From Kryptolebias marmoratus (lineage: Eukaryota; Chordata; Actinopteri; Cyprinodontiformes; Rivulidae), in assembly GCF_001649575.2 (NCBI RefSeq), contig NC_051436.1, positions 10,734,664-10,798,663 on the forward strand: 64,000 nt of DNA, given 5' to 3'. Below are positions 1 through 10,262 of this stretch, piece after piece. The notes beneath the pieces are model-generated. The model was not told the DNA's origin. It saw nothing but the letters and a program-made list of their open reading frames with translations, and made no database searches. The translations under genes were made by a program, and so were the position numbers. How positions within the stretch are numbered: position 1 is the stretch's first letter; every line of letters starts with the position of its first letter.

Positions 1-2934
1 CAGGAATATATCTGGCCCTGTAATCTAACATGATTAACTTGTGAAGAAAATAATATGCCAGATCTTTCTCAGATGTGTCATGGCATGGTGTTATAGGTTG
101 ACTTATTTGAAGAAAGTCAACTTTGGACAACTTCTGTTGATATCTGTCCTGCAGGTGAAGTCTGGCAAACAGTGCTTCTGTTTCTTCTTGATGTTGCTGC
201 TTCTGAATAATTTCATCAGAAATCTTCCCTGGCTGCTGTAAATTACAAAGATAAACTGTGTTTTAAAAACAAATCCCTTCATAGGACAGATTAAATGGTC
301 CTTAATAATATGTGAAATAAATGTTGGGAATGTTGTTTCTATGCCTTGTTCATCATAATAAACATTTGGACAGTAAAATTAATTATGTTGTGTTTTTGAA
401 CAAAATGAGTATGCATGCCATATCTAACTGCACTACTGCCTAAAATGTACTATAAAACACGTATCAATAATTTGGGCCACATTTAAGTATTGCCATCATT
501 GTCAGGCACGTCTAGGACATACAACTTGTAAAACCAAACCACTTTAAAAAGTACAGTTAAATAAACTCTTACAGACCATAAAATGCTATTGTTCAACATC
601 AATGGTGGAACATGTTGAAGTCCTATCTACAGTACAGTAAAAGTGTTTGATGAAGACATTTCTTTTGTTTCTACGGCTTTAGGTTTTAGCAGAAAATGAA
701 TATTTAACTTGAAGCAGCTTCCTACCGTTTCCTTGTTTTCACACAATTTCTCATCAGAGGTTTCTGCAAGAGAAAGTAAAAACACATTCAGATTTCAACA
801 AGCTGATATTAACAAATATTAATATCATTGGGAGCTAACATTAGCTCAGTTTATGCTTGTTTCTCTCAGAGTTCTCAGCTGGGTTAAAAGTCCTGGAAAC
901 TGGAGGACAACAGTCTTCTAAATAAAAAGGTAGAGGAGCTAAACAGCTTCTTTGCTCGAGTTGTGGTCTCAATTAGCCTAACCCAAACCTATCAGACACC
1001 CCACTGACTGTGCAGGAGCATGACGTGAGGCAGGAGCTGAGCAGTGTGAATCCAAGGAAAGCCACTGGACCAGATGGAGTTCCTGGGAAAGTATTAAGGG
1101 CCTGTTTGTGGGAAAAGTCCCAGGTCTTTACCATCCTTTACCGCGCCCAGCTGCAGACCGACATGCTAGCCTGTCTGAAAACCACAACTATTATTCCGGT
1201 TTCCAAAAAAAAAAAAAAATCACCCACTGTCTGTCTCAATACCTTCTGCCCTGTGGCCCTCCCTCCAATCATCACAAAGTGTTTTGAGAGGTTGGTCCTG
1301 CACCACATCAAATCCTGCCTTCACTCCACCTTCAATCCACATCAGTTCATTTACAGGGTGAACAGAACAGCGCTGCGCCACCTTGAACATTGGGAGAACT
1401 ACGTCAGGATAGTCTTTATTGACTACATCTCAGCTTTTAATTCTATCCTACAGGACATCCTGGTCAGTAAACTGACTGACCAAGGTCTCCCTCCATCCAC
1501 CTGCCACTGGGTCATAGACTTCCTCACAAACTGGGCCCACATCTTTCCTCCACCCACACACTCCCCATAGGCTCTCCACACGGGTGTGTGTTGAGCCCCC
1601 TTCTCTACTGCCTTAACACCCATGACTATAGCCCCGCCCTCCAAAGTAACACCATAGTGAAGTTTGTGGTCGACACTACAGTGGGGAGATTGATCTCAAG
1701 AGGAGATGAGACTGCCTACAGCGATGAGGTCCTGAGACTAACATTGTGGTGTTCAGTCAACAATCTTGTTCCAACATTGCCAAGGACAGCTCACATCCCG
1801 GCTCCCACCTCTTTGAACCGTTGTCCTCAGGCAGACGCTATAGGTCCATCAGGACCTGGACCACCAGACTCGGAGACAGCTTCTTCCCACAAGCCACCAC
1901 AATTTTTAACACACTCATCACAACCACACACTGTTCTACACACCTCACAAGTTCAGAAGTCTATCTTAGACATGTGCAATATTCAGTATACAGCTTTTTT
2001 AATCTTAATCTAATCAATTTTTTAAAAACCTCTTTAAGCAGTAAAAGGTAATAAAATCTTACCCGTTTTATTTTCCTGCATCAGTCCAGTGTAGCAGCGT
2101 GGACTATTTACAGAGACCATGTTGTTTATTTTTCTCAGTAGATCTGCTATCTCCCCTGCCTCTGTCATACTCTTTGTACATGTGTGGAATCTTTTTTCAT
2201 CAAAACTGGCAAAAGCTTTCAGGTCTTCTAGTATACCTTCACAGTTTTCACCTAAATTATAGGTCACAACGGTCATTAAATGAGCCAGTGATTGTGTCCC
2301 AAATGTTTTTTCTAACCACTGCACTCCTGAATCATAATGACTGACATGAAAGCCATTTGAGATCAGCAAGAGAAAGGCATTAATTTTCTGAATTAAAGGG
2401 AGTTTTTCAGTGCTTTGTTGGCCAAGTAAGTTGACAACGGAGATGCGCTGACCACACAGATCATATAGTTTGGATGAAAAGTTTGTTTGCTCATCAGGGT
2501 CAAGTAGAAGGTTTTTTGCTCCGGTCTCAACAGAACTCAAATCTCCAACTAACACAAGTGTAAGGTCAAGGTAAACTGAAACAGAAGAAAAACACGCCAT
2601 GTTTTACTGGACACAGAACAACAACAGGTTCAACATGTGGTCTGAGATTTTACTAAGATTTGATGAATAAAACAGATGAGTTGGTTCTCACTTGGTCCAC
2701 TTGTGTCCATTGGTGAGTCCCCCTCCTCAGAAGACCTTTCTGTAAAATAAAATGTCACCGTTTTGGTCATTTTGTGAAGCTTAAATAAAACACAGTAGGT
2801 TAAATATAGCATTAGTACTCAGAGATAACTCTACCTTTCTCTTTGGTTGCAGATGGAGCCGATCTGTTTTCAGGCTCTCCCTGCGTGCTGCCATGGCTCG
2901 TTTCTGGGGGGTGGTCTTCACCAGGTTTTTCCAT
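1..2934 (-). CDS. gvin1-like very large GTPase, 5' part, with N-terminal GIMAP-like domain (partial)
   Basis: I read five spliced coding exons on the minus strand: 2934-2835, 2739-2692, 2575-2063, 763-726 and 235 to beyond base 1. All junctions are GT-AG and the phases agree. The start is the ATG at 2934-2932, just inside an exon whose acceptor is at 2944-2945. Exons 1-2 encode a polar, acidic leader. Exon 3 encodes a GIMAP/AIG1-like domain (LVLVGD strand, AFLLLISNG, LMTVVTY and a C-terminal CYTGLMQE helix). Its P-loop reads GDLSSVETGA, lacking the usual GK[S/T], so nucleotide binding is doubtful. The last exon carries the segment typical of fish GVIN1 proteins (ALFARLHLQDRY, TSEKDLAYYFLHKLIMLDYR). 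GVIN proteins are giant interferon-inducible GTPases; the G domain lies outside the window. A LINE fragment is inserted in the intron between 2063 and 763. I am sure of the GVIN match; the GIMAP assignment is by pattern only. Confidence 0.8.
900..2035 (+). mobile_element. Decayed non-LTR retrotransposon (L2/CR1/Rex1-like reverse transcriptase)
   Basis: Three overlapping frames give one broken reverse transcriptase. 1010-1570 carries NPRKATGPDGVPG, an A-n run of lysines (frame-slip prone), CPVALPPIITKCFERLV and FIDYISAFN. 1588-1800 continues with LSPLLYCL and FVVDTT where an active element has F-A-D-D. 1746-2051 holds the 3' end (SGRRYRSIRTWTTRLGDSFFPQ). The catalytic Asp pair is damaged and at least two frameshifts are present, so it is dead. 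It lies in antisense orientation inside an intron of the gvin1-like gene. The exact clade was not resolved. Confidence 0.8.
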
Positions 2935-2943
2935 TAATTCAGA

Positions 2944-4053
2944 CTAAAAATTAAACAAGTGGTTTTATTGTATTATTTTAACAAGTATTCCTCTATGGTT
3001 TTGTCCAACTGATAACAAAAAAGCATTTTTATTAGTTGACAAACAAGCAAAAACTATGAGAATTACTTCAACTGTTATAATTAAATAAGATGAAACAGTT
3101 TGCTATATTTACACAAATGTCATTCACGCATCAAATAAAACTAAATTATTATATAACCTGTAATTATTATATACAAGCACCGAAGCTTTGTGTTTTAGGT
3201 GAACATTCAGTGATTGTTCAGTCATAAAAGTCTGAGTGGCTTTATTACGCCATCATATTTCCACTACATCGACCTAAACGCCCTATTGGGGGCGAAGTCC
3301 CCCTGAAGCTCCTGTAGTTTCCTGGTTTTAGAATTAAATCCAGTAATTCTGATGTACAAGAGTTATCAATGGATTCTTAAGTTATATATAAGTTACTATC
3401 AAAATAATAATACATCAAACACAACACAGAAATTATTCTGCCTACATTTACTCATTCCTACAGTCCAATCCTACAGCTGCACAGCTTTTGACACAGCATT
3501 CTCATATTTTCTGCCCAAACAATTACAATTTTGAGCACTTTCAATTTTAGAAACCTGATACTTTACACCTCTAAAATCAATCATACATTAGGCTCTATCA
3601 CTAAACTAATCAGAAATACTTCCAGTCTTGTCCACCGTGTCATGTCTCAGTCTGGAGAAAGAAGAGAGCAGTGTTTCTTTACAAACACATCAACCAGCTG
3701 TAGTTCCCATCACAGGCCACCAGATGGCGCTCACACAGGCATGTGTGCAGACACCAATGACTCCAGCATAAAAAGTCACGTCTAAAATGGTGAATTCTAG
3801 TTTATGTTCAGACCTGCAGTGAGGTTGCGTTTCTACTACATGTTGTAAAGAGTGAGCAGCACAAGCGGCGCTCTGCGATCCGCCATTACTCCAGAACAGG
3901 ACAGCTACTGGCTGTGTTGGTGCGCATGCGCGATTTTCCACGCTGTCCCATCAAGGAGGGGGTCAGGAACCCCCCCCCCCCTCCCTCAGTTAACAGTCTT
4001 TCAGAAAAAGAAACCAAATGATGGTTCAGGCAACGTTTGTCCGAACCCCCCGA

Positions 4054-4095
<42 letters not shown>

Positions 4096-4128
4096 TAGAG
4101 CAAACTTTTACATTATAAATATACTCAC
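2944..4128. other. Intron 1 of the gvin1-like gene (inferred); no other gene seen
   Basis: AT-rich sequence between the inferred untranslated exon and the ATG-bearing exon. It holds a short C-run near 3970-3980 and a CA microsatellite at its end. Open frames here are short, lack splice support and resemble no family I know. Confidence 0.4.
4055..4095. repeat. (CA)n microsatellite
   Basis: About twenty uninterrupted CA dinucleotides, immediately downstream (in gene sense) of the candidate gvin1-like first exon. Confidence 0.95.
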
Positions 4129-4264
4129 CTGTGCTCGAGGATTACTGAGCTCTTCTTATCTGAATCTATTTCCTCTATCGCAACACAGATTATATAAATC
4201 TCACAAAGACCCTCCTACTTTCTCTTAACCAATCAGAGTTTTTTCTTAAAAGTGAAACTAAAAG
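4129..4264 (-). promoter_or_regulatory. Candidate interferon-responsive promoter and 5' UTR exon of the gvin1-like gene
   Basis: Reading on the minus strand, an ISRE-like box AGTTTCACTTTT (complement of 4249-4260) is followed by a CCAAT box in inverted form (about 4228-4237) and a TATA-like ATTTATATA (4191-4199). A transcription start about 25-30 bp further on would fall near 4165. A short exon then ends at 4129 with the donor CACAG|GTGAGT. The next exon would be the one starting at 2943 that holds the ATG. The order and spacing are those of a classical vertebrate interferon-induced promoter, which fits the family. This is inference from motifs; no transcript is available. Confidence 0.5.
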
Positions 4265-4992
4265 CAACGGTTTCCCAGAAACCTTGGATTTACAAGAAAC
4301 CATTATTTAGGTTGACATGAATACTCATAAGTTCTTTAAATTTAAAATATGTACTAATAAGTAGATTAACTCATTGAGCTACATGGTTGTGGTGGTAATC
4401 CTGTCAATTCTGTTAACTAAAAACAAATACAAGACAGAAAAAAAATATTATATTATGAAAGCTGGAAAAAAAGTGAATAAATTTAACCCTGATAACTCGA
4501 GGACCACTTGAAATTGTCAGAATTCATTACATCAAAGGATAGCAATTAAAAGGTTCTTTATTATTATTATTATTAATAAACATGTGGTCATGTTATTATT
4601 ATTATTAATAATAATAATAAAAACATCCAGATTTATACACAGTAGATGTTCATGGTTAAATATACTTACCTGTTAAAATGAGCATGACTCTCTGATGTCA
4701 CTTGTTATAAGTCTAAACTCGGACAGAAAGCAAATGTAAATAAAAACAGAATGCTATAGTTTGGGATTTTTATAAATCCATATTGTATAAATGACAGAGC
4801 GTAGTAAACATTTCAAATGTTGGAACTAATAAACTGTACCATTTTTAGGAACAAATAAGGTAATTTTGAATTCTGTGGTAGCAAACCATCTAAAAAAAGT
4901 TGGGACAAATGCAACGAAAGTGTCAGGTGTGACAGAAAGGAATGCAAACAGGACATTAAGGAGCTTGGGAAAACTAAAATAATTGATTTTAA
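4265..4992. other. AT-rich intergenic spacer
   Basis: No gene recognised. It contains (TTA/TAA)n runs at about 4556-4620. At 4663-4671 there is a splice-donor-like sequence on the minus strand (AACAG|GTAAGTATA), which could be an alternative first exon of the gvin1-like gene, but nothing else supports that. Confidence 0.4.
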
Positions 4993-5697
4993 AGGGGACA
5001 TATAATGCAAAATTCACTTTTTGCATGTTTTTGGACTTCCATTTGGGGATCTGCTGCTTCTAGAAACAGTCTAAGTGCCAAAAAAAACACCCATTTTTTG
5101 ACACTAAGTAAATGTTTTCTGGTGTCTGCACAACGACCTGTTTCAAAAACCTCCGGATTGTTGTGTCACAATCCCTGTTACCTGGCAACCCCAGCCCCTC
5201 ACCTAGCAACCCAAGTGGAGCTCCGCCCACTTCGTTACAAGAAGACCGTCAGGTTTGTTCAGCTGGTTTTACTACTGAACAATGTCTGCTGGAAAAGGAA
5301 AATGTTCTGTTGTCGGCTGCAGTATAAAACATGTACCGCTGCTGACCCGACCCGCTACAAGTCTGCTTTCAGACCCGCTGATTGTCGCCGTCGAACTCGA
5401 TAAATGGTGGTTCGGAACCGCTAAGTGCCCCTGTCCCAAAGTCAGAATCCTCAGAGTTTGAATTAATAACAATATAAATGAGGGTCAGAGCCGCAGCGTT
5501 TAATCCTTTAGAGTTTTTATATTTTGAGAAGGGACGTGGCCAACAGCAGCTTATCTGCATAATAGTGACGTAGCCCTAAAACAGGCAGAACTGATCAGGT
5601 GAAATCTCAATACCTGAGAAGGATTCTGTGTATTAAATGTAATGAAGATGTTTTGTACAGCCCACAGCCATATCCAAGGAAGCAGAATAGGTCCCCT
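4993..5697 (+). mobile_element. Non-autonomous TTAA-flanked DNA transposon (Kolobok-like) with THAP remnant
   Basis: The element begins AGGGGACATATAATGC and ends with the inverted GCAGAATAGGTCCCCT. It is flanked on both sides by TTAA (4989-4992 and 5698-5701), the target duplication of Kolobok and piggyBac families. Inside, a frame starting at the ATG at 5282 reads MSAGKGKCSVVGCS, which looks like the start of a THAP zinc-binding domain, as encoded by Kolobok transposases. The frame decays after about 55 codons. At 705 bp it cannot encode a transposase, so it would be a deletion derivative. Kolobok is favoured over piggyBac because of the THAP-like start. Confidence 0.7.
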
Positions 5698-5842
5698 TTA
5701 AAGAAAACAAAACAAAAAAGCTGTCATCCCATCTCTGAACACAACACTGCAGCAGCAGAAGACCACACCGGTCCTGCCAGCTAAGGACAGAAAGACAATG
5801 ATGAGTCTCTGTAAACCCTGGTGATGGTAAAACTGAAGCCCC

Positions 5843-6400
5843 GTGAAACAACAAACCTCTTTGACGCAACTGGTTTATGGACGATTTACCAGTCAGAAGA
5901 GTGACACCTGCTGGCTTTGTGCCAGAACTGCATCTGAATGGAAAGGCCTGACGAAGCCTCACTACAGCTTTGAATTCCTATTTAATAAATACTCTGCATC
6001 CGGCATATACATGTATATAAAACCTTGTGGAATGAAGGTGGTGCTTGTGCTACTTGGTTTGATTAAATATCAAACGAGGACTATGTGGGGCAGGAGGTCC
6101 TGCTGGTGTGAAGCGTTTACAGATTTGAATTTAAACAGGTTTCAGTCGACTCCTTCCGAGGCAGACTACCTCTCCAGCTCTGGAGAAGACCAGCTGTGCT
6201 GGCTCGGGAAGATACTTTTTGGCTGTCTTACGTAGTTCGGGCTCTGACAGAGATCTCTGCGCTTCCACTGTGGCAGCTGCTGTTTCACGAAGGAAGGGGT
6301 TACCGTCTTTCATATTAAGAAAATGATGCACAATAACAATAACACAAACCAACTCTGCTGTCCGAAAGATCCCACAAGTTGTCTTCTGCTGAAGGCCCAA
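5843..6400. other. Intergenic, no gene recognised
   Basis: Open frames on both strands lack splice context and family resemblance. I see no structural repeat in this stretch. Confidence 0.3.
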
Positions 6401-6770
6401 TACGGTGAACATTTTAGGAGAGAAGCCTCCTGCAGGTGGCGCTGTTGTTAGGATTTATTTTATTTTTTATCCATCTTCAGAAACAACAACATATTTAAAA
6501 TGGTAGGGGGTTAAAAATTGTCACTAAATTGCCAAGACAACTCAGTTTTATCAACAGGGATTACTGTCATGGAAATTGCATCAAACACACATTTTCTTTG
6601 TGGAATATCATTTGTGTTTATATCAGTTGGCTTTCTATTTGTGTTGTAACAATGAAGATGAATAAATTTGGGGGAAAAACAAATATCCCGACAACAGCGC
6701 CACCTGCAGAAGGTTTCTCTCCGAGGATCTTTTTTCTGAGACCCGAGGATGTCCTAAAACGTACACCGTA
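6401..6770. mobile_element. TA-flanked hairpin MITE (Tc1/mariner-like ends)
   Basis: The ends are inverted copies: TACGGTGAACATTTTAGGA at 6401-6419 and, on the other strand, TACGGTGTACGTTTTAGGA ending at 6770. A second inverted pair lies further in (about 6420-6457 against 6689-6725, both with CTGCAGGTGGCGCTGTTGT). A terminal TA on each side suits a Tc1/mariner-type target. There is no coding capacity. Confidence 0.65.
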
Positions 6771-7102
6771 GCTCAGATCTTTCCCTGGCAGCTGACTGAT
6801 AAGAGTTATCAGCAATATAACACCCATTACTGGAGAGGTAAGAGAAACACAATAATTACACATGGAGAAATAAAGGGTAGAGTACCTGTGGCGTTGACGG
6901 CTCCGGCACATTCAGCAGTCGGCTCTGGTACAACCTCGTGGGTCCAAAAGAGTGGCTAAGGAACTGTGGTAAACCTCAAATGGTTGAAGCAATGTTAAAA
7001 AAAAGTGTGGGTTTTCCACAAAGATGTGAGACAGAGGTCATACAGGGGCCGATTACTTCAGCGGATCTGTAAGCTGCTGAACAATTGTTTGTTCATTTAA
7101 GA

Positions 7103-7314
7103 CGGGTGTCCAATCCTGGTCCTCGAGGACCACCATCCTGCATGTTTTCCTTGTTTCCCTGCTCCAACACACCTGATTCAGTGGTTAAATCACCTCTTCA
7201 TGTTCTGCAGAAGCCTGTTAATCACCCATTGATTCAAATCAGGTGAGTTGGAGCAGAGAAACGAGTAAAACATGCAGGATGGTGGCCCTCGAGGACCAGG
7301 ATTGGCTACCCCTG
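7103..7314. mobile_element. hAT hairpin MITE, copy 1, with 8-bp target duplication
   Basis: This is a 212-bp foldback. The left arm CCAATCCTGGTCCTCGAGG...CACCATCCTGCATG is matched by its inverse at the right end, which finishes TACCCCTG. It is flanked by the direct repeat ATTTAAGA (7095-7102 and 7315-7322), an 8-bp duplication as made by hAT transposases. Four relatives lie elsewhere in the window. Confidence 0.85.
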
Positions 7315-7322
7315 ATTTAAGA

Positions 7323-8250
7323 CCTCGTAAAAGTCACGTTTTTGTTTAGTTTTGTCCCGATGCCTGAAACCTTGGATCTTACGTGGTCATACTTTCGTTT
7401 CATCATCTGTAGATGACCTCTGTGCCGGCACACCTCCTCTCGTCAGTGCGAATTTGAAGCAGCTACTGCTTTAGCCACCATCTTGAGCTCGAGTAACGCC
7501 ACTTGGGGCGGTTTCTGTGACTGACCTGAGGCTACATTTCTGAGGTTTTCATGCTTCGTTTACTATTACCGACTAAACAGATGCATCTCTAGAATGTCCC
7601 ATTTGACGTCTCGTCCCCTTTCTATGTCCTCAGAGCTTTGCAGCTGGAGAAATATTCGTGATGTCAGCCGTGAGTGTCCCCACTTCTCCGGAGTCGGGTC
7701 GGAACTACGCAGCTATTTTCTATTTTACGTAATAACTGGAAGCACTCGGAGAGCACCAACCTCCGCCGAGGCCACGGTGTCGATAAAAACAGTGCGATCC
7801 AGAACCATCCAAATCTGATCATTATTATTATTAGTGGTTTTAATATAATCTTGTTAATCCCATTGAAAATACCACTTCCTAGGCAGAGGGAACAACAGGC
7901 TGACATGTTTCTGTTTAGTGTTCGTTTCCTGACTCAAAGTGATGTTCTGAAAGGTGTGTGTGTGTGGGGGGGGGCGCCTTGGACCGGCCCACGCAGCCTC
8001 GTTAACATTTGAGTCACATTGCGTCGTTAACATCGCTGCACAGCACGAGGTCCTGCTGGTGTGACGGGACCCCCGCAAAACCTGACACGCTCGATTATAC
8101 CCGACCATCTCCACGCCAGTCTGAAACTTTGACTTTCATTTTCGTTTTCCTTCAAATTTTCTTTAAAAAAAAAGAGCTCAATACGCAAATAACCAACCCA
8201 AAGTTGGTATTTGGGAAATTTGCTTGCAAGTGTTTTGGTTCATCAGTGCC
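7323..8250. other. Upstream flank of the somatostatin gene
   Basis: No gene recognised. CpG and GC content rise towards the somatostatin promoter. There is a G-run near 7967-7973 and an A-run near 8165-8173. Confidence 0.35.
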
Positions 8251-8257
8251 AACATTG

Positions 8258-8313
8258 TGACGTCTCCGCCAATCCCATCCCTCCCGTTTGCTCGAGGAGG
8301 AGGGGGTTTAAGG
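8258..8313 (+). promoter_or_regulatory. Somatostatin promoter: CRE-like and TATA-like boxes
   Basis: TGACGTCT at 8258-8265 differs by one base from the palindromic cAMP response element that drives mammalian somatostatin. It is followed by TTTAAGG at 8307-8313, similar to the TTTAAA TATA variant of that promoter. The coding start at 8458 would leave a leader of roughly 120 bases. Function is inferred from motif order and from knowledge of the SST promoter. Confidence 0.55.
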
Positions 8314-8457
8314 ACGAAGACGCCGGCCACCACAGTGGGACCACTCAGCTCGAACGCACCGGTTCGTTAAGGTTTGTTCCACCCAAGGCGATCGCAGCGA
8401 CGCCCCGAAACTGAAAAGACTCCAGTTAGAAGCTAAACTGTGGCGATTTGGGTGGAG

Positions 8458-9064
8458 ATGTTTCACTCTCAGGTGCAGGTTCTTCTGGCGGTGGCGTGTC
8501 TGTCCGGGCTGTTGGCGCGGGTCGGCGGTGCTCCACGAAGGGAGCAGCTGACAGAAATCCTCCAAGAGGACTTCATCAGCGGCATGGTGAGCACCAAGTT
8601 TGACGTTCGGACTGACGGCGGTGGTCCAACCCTAGTCCTGGAGAGCCACCGTCCTGCAGGTTTTAGATGTTTCTCTGCTCCTCAGCGGGTCTTCAGGTTC
8701 TGCAGAAGCCTGTTAATCACTCAGTCGTTCAAATCAGGTGAGTCGAAGCAGAGAAACGTCTAAAACCTGCAGGACGGCGGCCCTAAAGGACCAGGACTGA
8801 ACACCCCTGGTTTAGAGGAACAATGCGAACAATTCGACCAACGTTTCTGTTCCCCTCCAGGATCTGAGCCATTTGCTCGTTCTGAGGTTTGCCTCTGAAC
8901 TGATGGCATCGAGAGGAAAAGAGGCGATCCGCGAGGAGGAGGAGGAGGAAGAGGAGCTGGGAGGAGGCAGGGAGAGGCTGATGAGACGCCACGCTCAATT
9001 TGCCCACCGAGCGCGAAAACCAGGCTGCCGCAACTTCTTCTGGAAGTCTTTTACGGCATGTTAG
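8458..9064 (+). CDS. Preprosomatostatin-family peptide precursor (divergent somatostatin-14)
   Basis: Two coding exons, 8458-8586 and 8861-9064, join in phase 0 (CATG|GTGAGC donor, CCCCTCCAG acceptor) to give 110 residues. Residues 1-24 are a signal peptide (hydrophobic LLAVACLSGLLA, likely cleaved before APRR). The middle has the helical segment DLSHLLVLRFASELM seen in somatostatin precursors, then a run of eight glutamates. The C-terminus, after the dibasic RK, is PGCRNFFWKSFTAC. It keeps both ring cysteines and the F-W-K core of somatostatin-14 but differs from [14 protein letters not shown] at four places. Somatostatins are secreted hormones acting on Gi-coupled receptors to inhibit hormone release. 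The in-frame GTG at 8440 is rejected as a start because the signal peptide begins at the ATG at 8458. Neighbours suggest the sst5-type locus; the KSxTAC ending recalls catfish somatostatin-22, so subtype is open. Confidence 0.9.
8613..8815. mobile_element. hAT hairpin MITE, copy 2 (degenerate), in the somatostatin intron
   Basis: Arms beginning GGTCCAACCCTAGTCCTGGA and ending CCAGGACTGAACACCCCTGG pair as a foldback, with the same central block (TTCTGCAGAAGCCTGTTAATCACTCA region) as the copies at 7103 and 54261. It makes up most of the single intron of the somatostatin gene. Confidence 0.75.
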
Positions 9065-9309
9065 CGTCAATGAACGTCGAGCCGGAGCATTTTTTCTTCT
9101 TAAAAAAAAAGGATCGATCGACATTTATCTCCCCTCTCGAACCAGGGCAACTTACAGTAACATGGATTTACAGACGGTTTTCTGGTTGTAGACAGTGACA
9201 AAAGATAACTGTTGTTAAACCCTGGCAGTTCTATTTACTGTATTGTGTTTTCCATCGTGTAGTTTAGCCTTACGTTCTGTGAAATGCAAAATATTTCAAC
9301 TTGTTCTAA

Positions 9310-9315
9310 ATTAAA
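9310..9315 (+). terminator. Possible somatostatin poly(A) signal ATTAAA
   Basis: ATTAAA, the commonest variant signal, lies about 245 bp after the stop codon. No better AATAAA is seen nearby on this strand. Confidence 0.35.
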
Positions 9316-9916
9316 GTGGCAGAAATCATCCCTGAGCCGTCATTTCCAACAGCGTAACTCATATTTTATTTCATGCTTGGAGCTGAAAGAAGAATTAGAC
9401 AAACCTTTGAACTTGCTGATGCTTTAATTATACCCACACGTCAACATTCATTAAACTACCTGTGTGTGCTTAAACAACACATTTATTTAGTACAAAACGG
9501 CCTCGGAGCAAAGTCAATTTGTGCAGCAGAGCCTTTTTTTTTTTTACCCCCCCTCATAAAAGCTCCCGTTTACAACATCTTAAAGGAGCGTGGAGTAAAG
9601 ATGATATATAAGATGAATGCAATGGACACAAAAAGATCCGCCTCAGGAACACGGAGGCGATTCAGGGCTTTTAAATCTCAACAGGATCTATTAACCGTCA
9701 TCCCTGATGGTAAAAAGCATATAAACTGTAAATAAATCTTAATAAATTGACAAAAAAAAAACAAGTTCTGAATTGTTTCAACATGATCTAAATTCACAGT
9801 AAAACAAGGATTATTATTATTATTATGAAGCTAAATGACAACCATGAGGAAGGCTTTCAAACCTTTAAAAGGAGAGTTCAGATGTTTTGAGCTGGGGTTC
9901 TGTGGAGAGGTTAGGA

Positions 9917-10262
9917 GCAGCTAATATCTTACCTGTTGTGGATAGCCTTTCTGAAGCTCAGCTGAGCTAACGGCTAGTCTGAGAAAGTCCAAGAACAGCA
10001 GTTTCCAAATTATAGTGGTCCGTGTATCAATCTTTACACGGCCGTCAGGTTTACCGTACAGCTCAGTGGTCTGCGAGCACAAGCAGTAGCAGCTAGCTGT
10101 AGCACTCCCAAAAGGACCACTTCGTTTCTGCTTTAACAACCAGCGTACTGCAAAACGGACGGCGATGTAAAGGTTTATAGAAACAACGGTTTTATGATCC
10201 GCGATGAAATTTTTGGAGTTGTTCCAAGTCGGCCCCGTTCAGACTAGCCTTTAGCTCGTCAG
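9917..10262. repeat. Interspersed foldback repeat, family A (TTACCTGTTGTAG type)
   Basis: Starts with TAATATCTTACCTGTTGTGG and contains GAGCTAACGGCTAGTCTGAG near 9966-9985; the inverse of that block (CAGACTAGCCTTTAGCTCG) lies near its end at about 10239-10257. Related copies occur near 25258, 33290, 44040, 57010, 57905, 61940 and 62885. I do not know the family name. Confidence 0.6.

Noticed and set aside
8440..8457. Somatostatin start six codons upstream
   Set aside because: The codon there is GTG. The ATG at 8458 opens directly into the signal peptide, as in other precursors.
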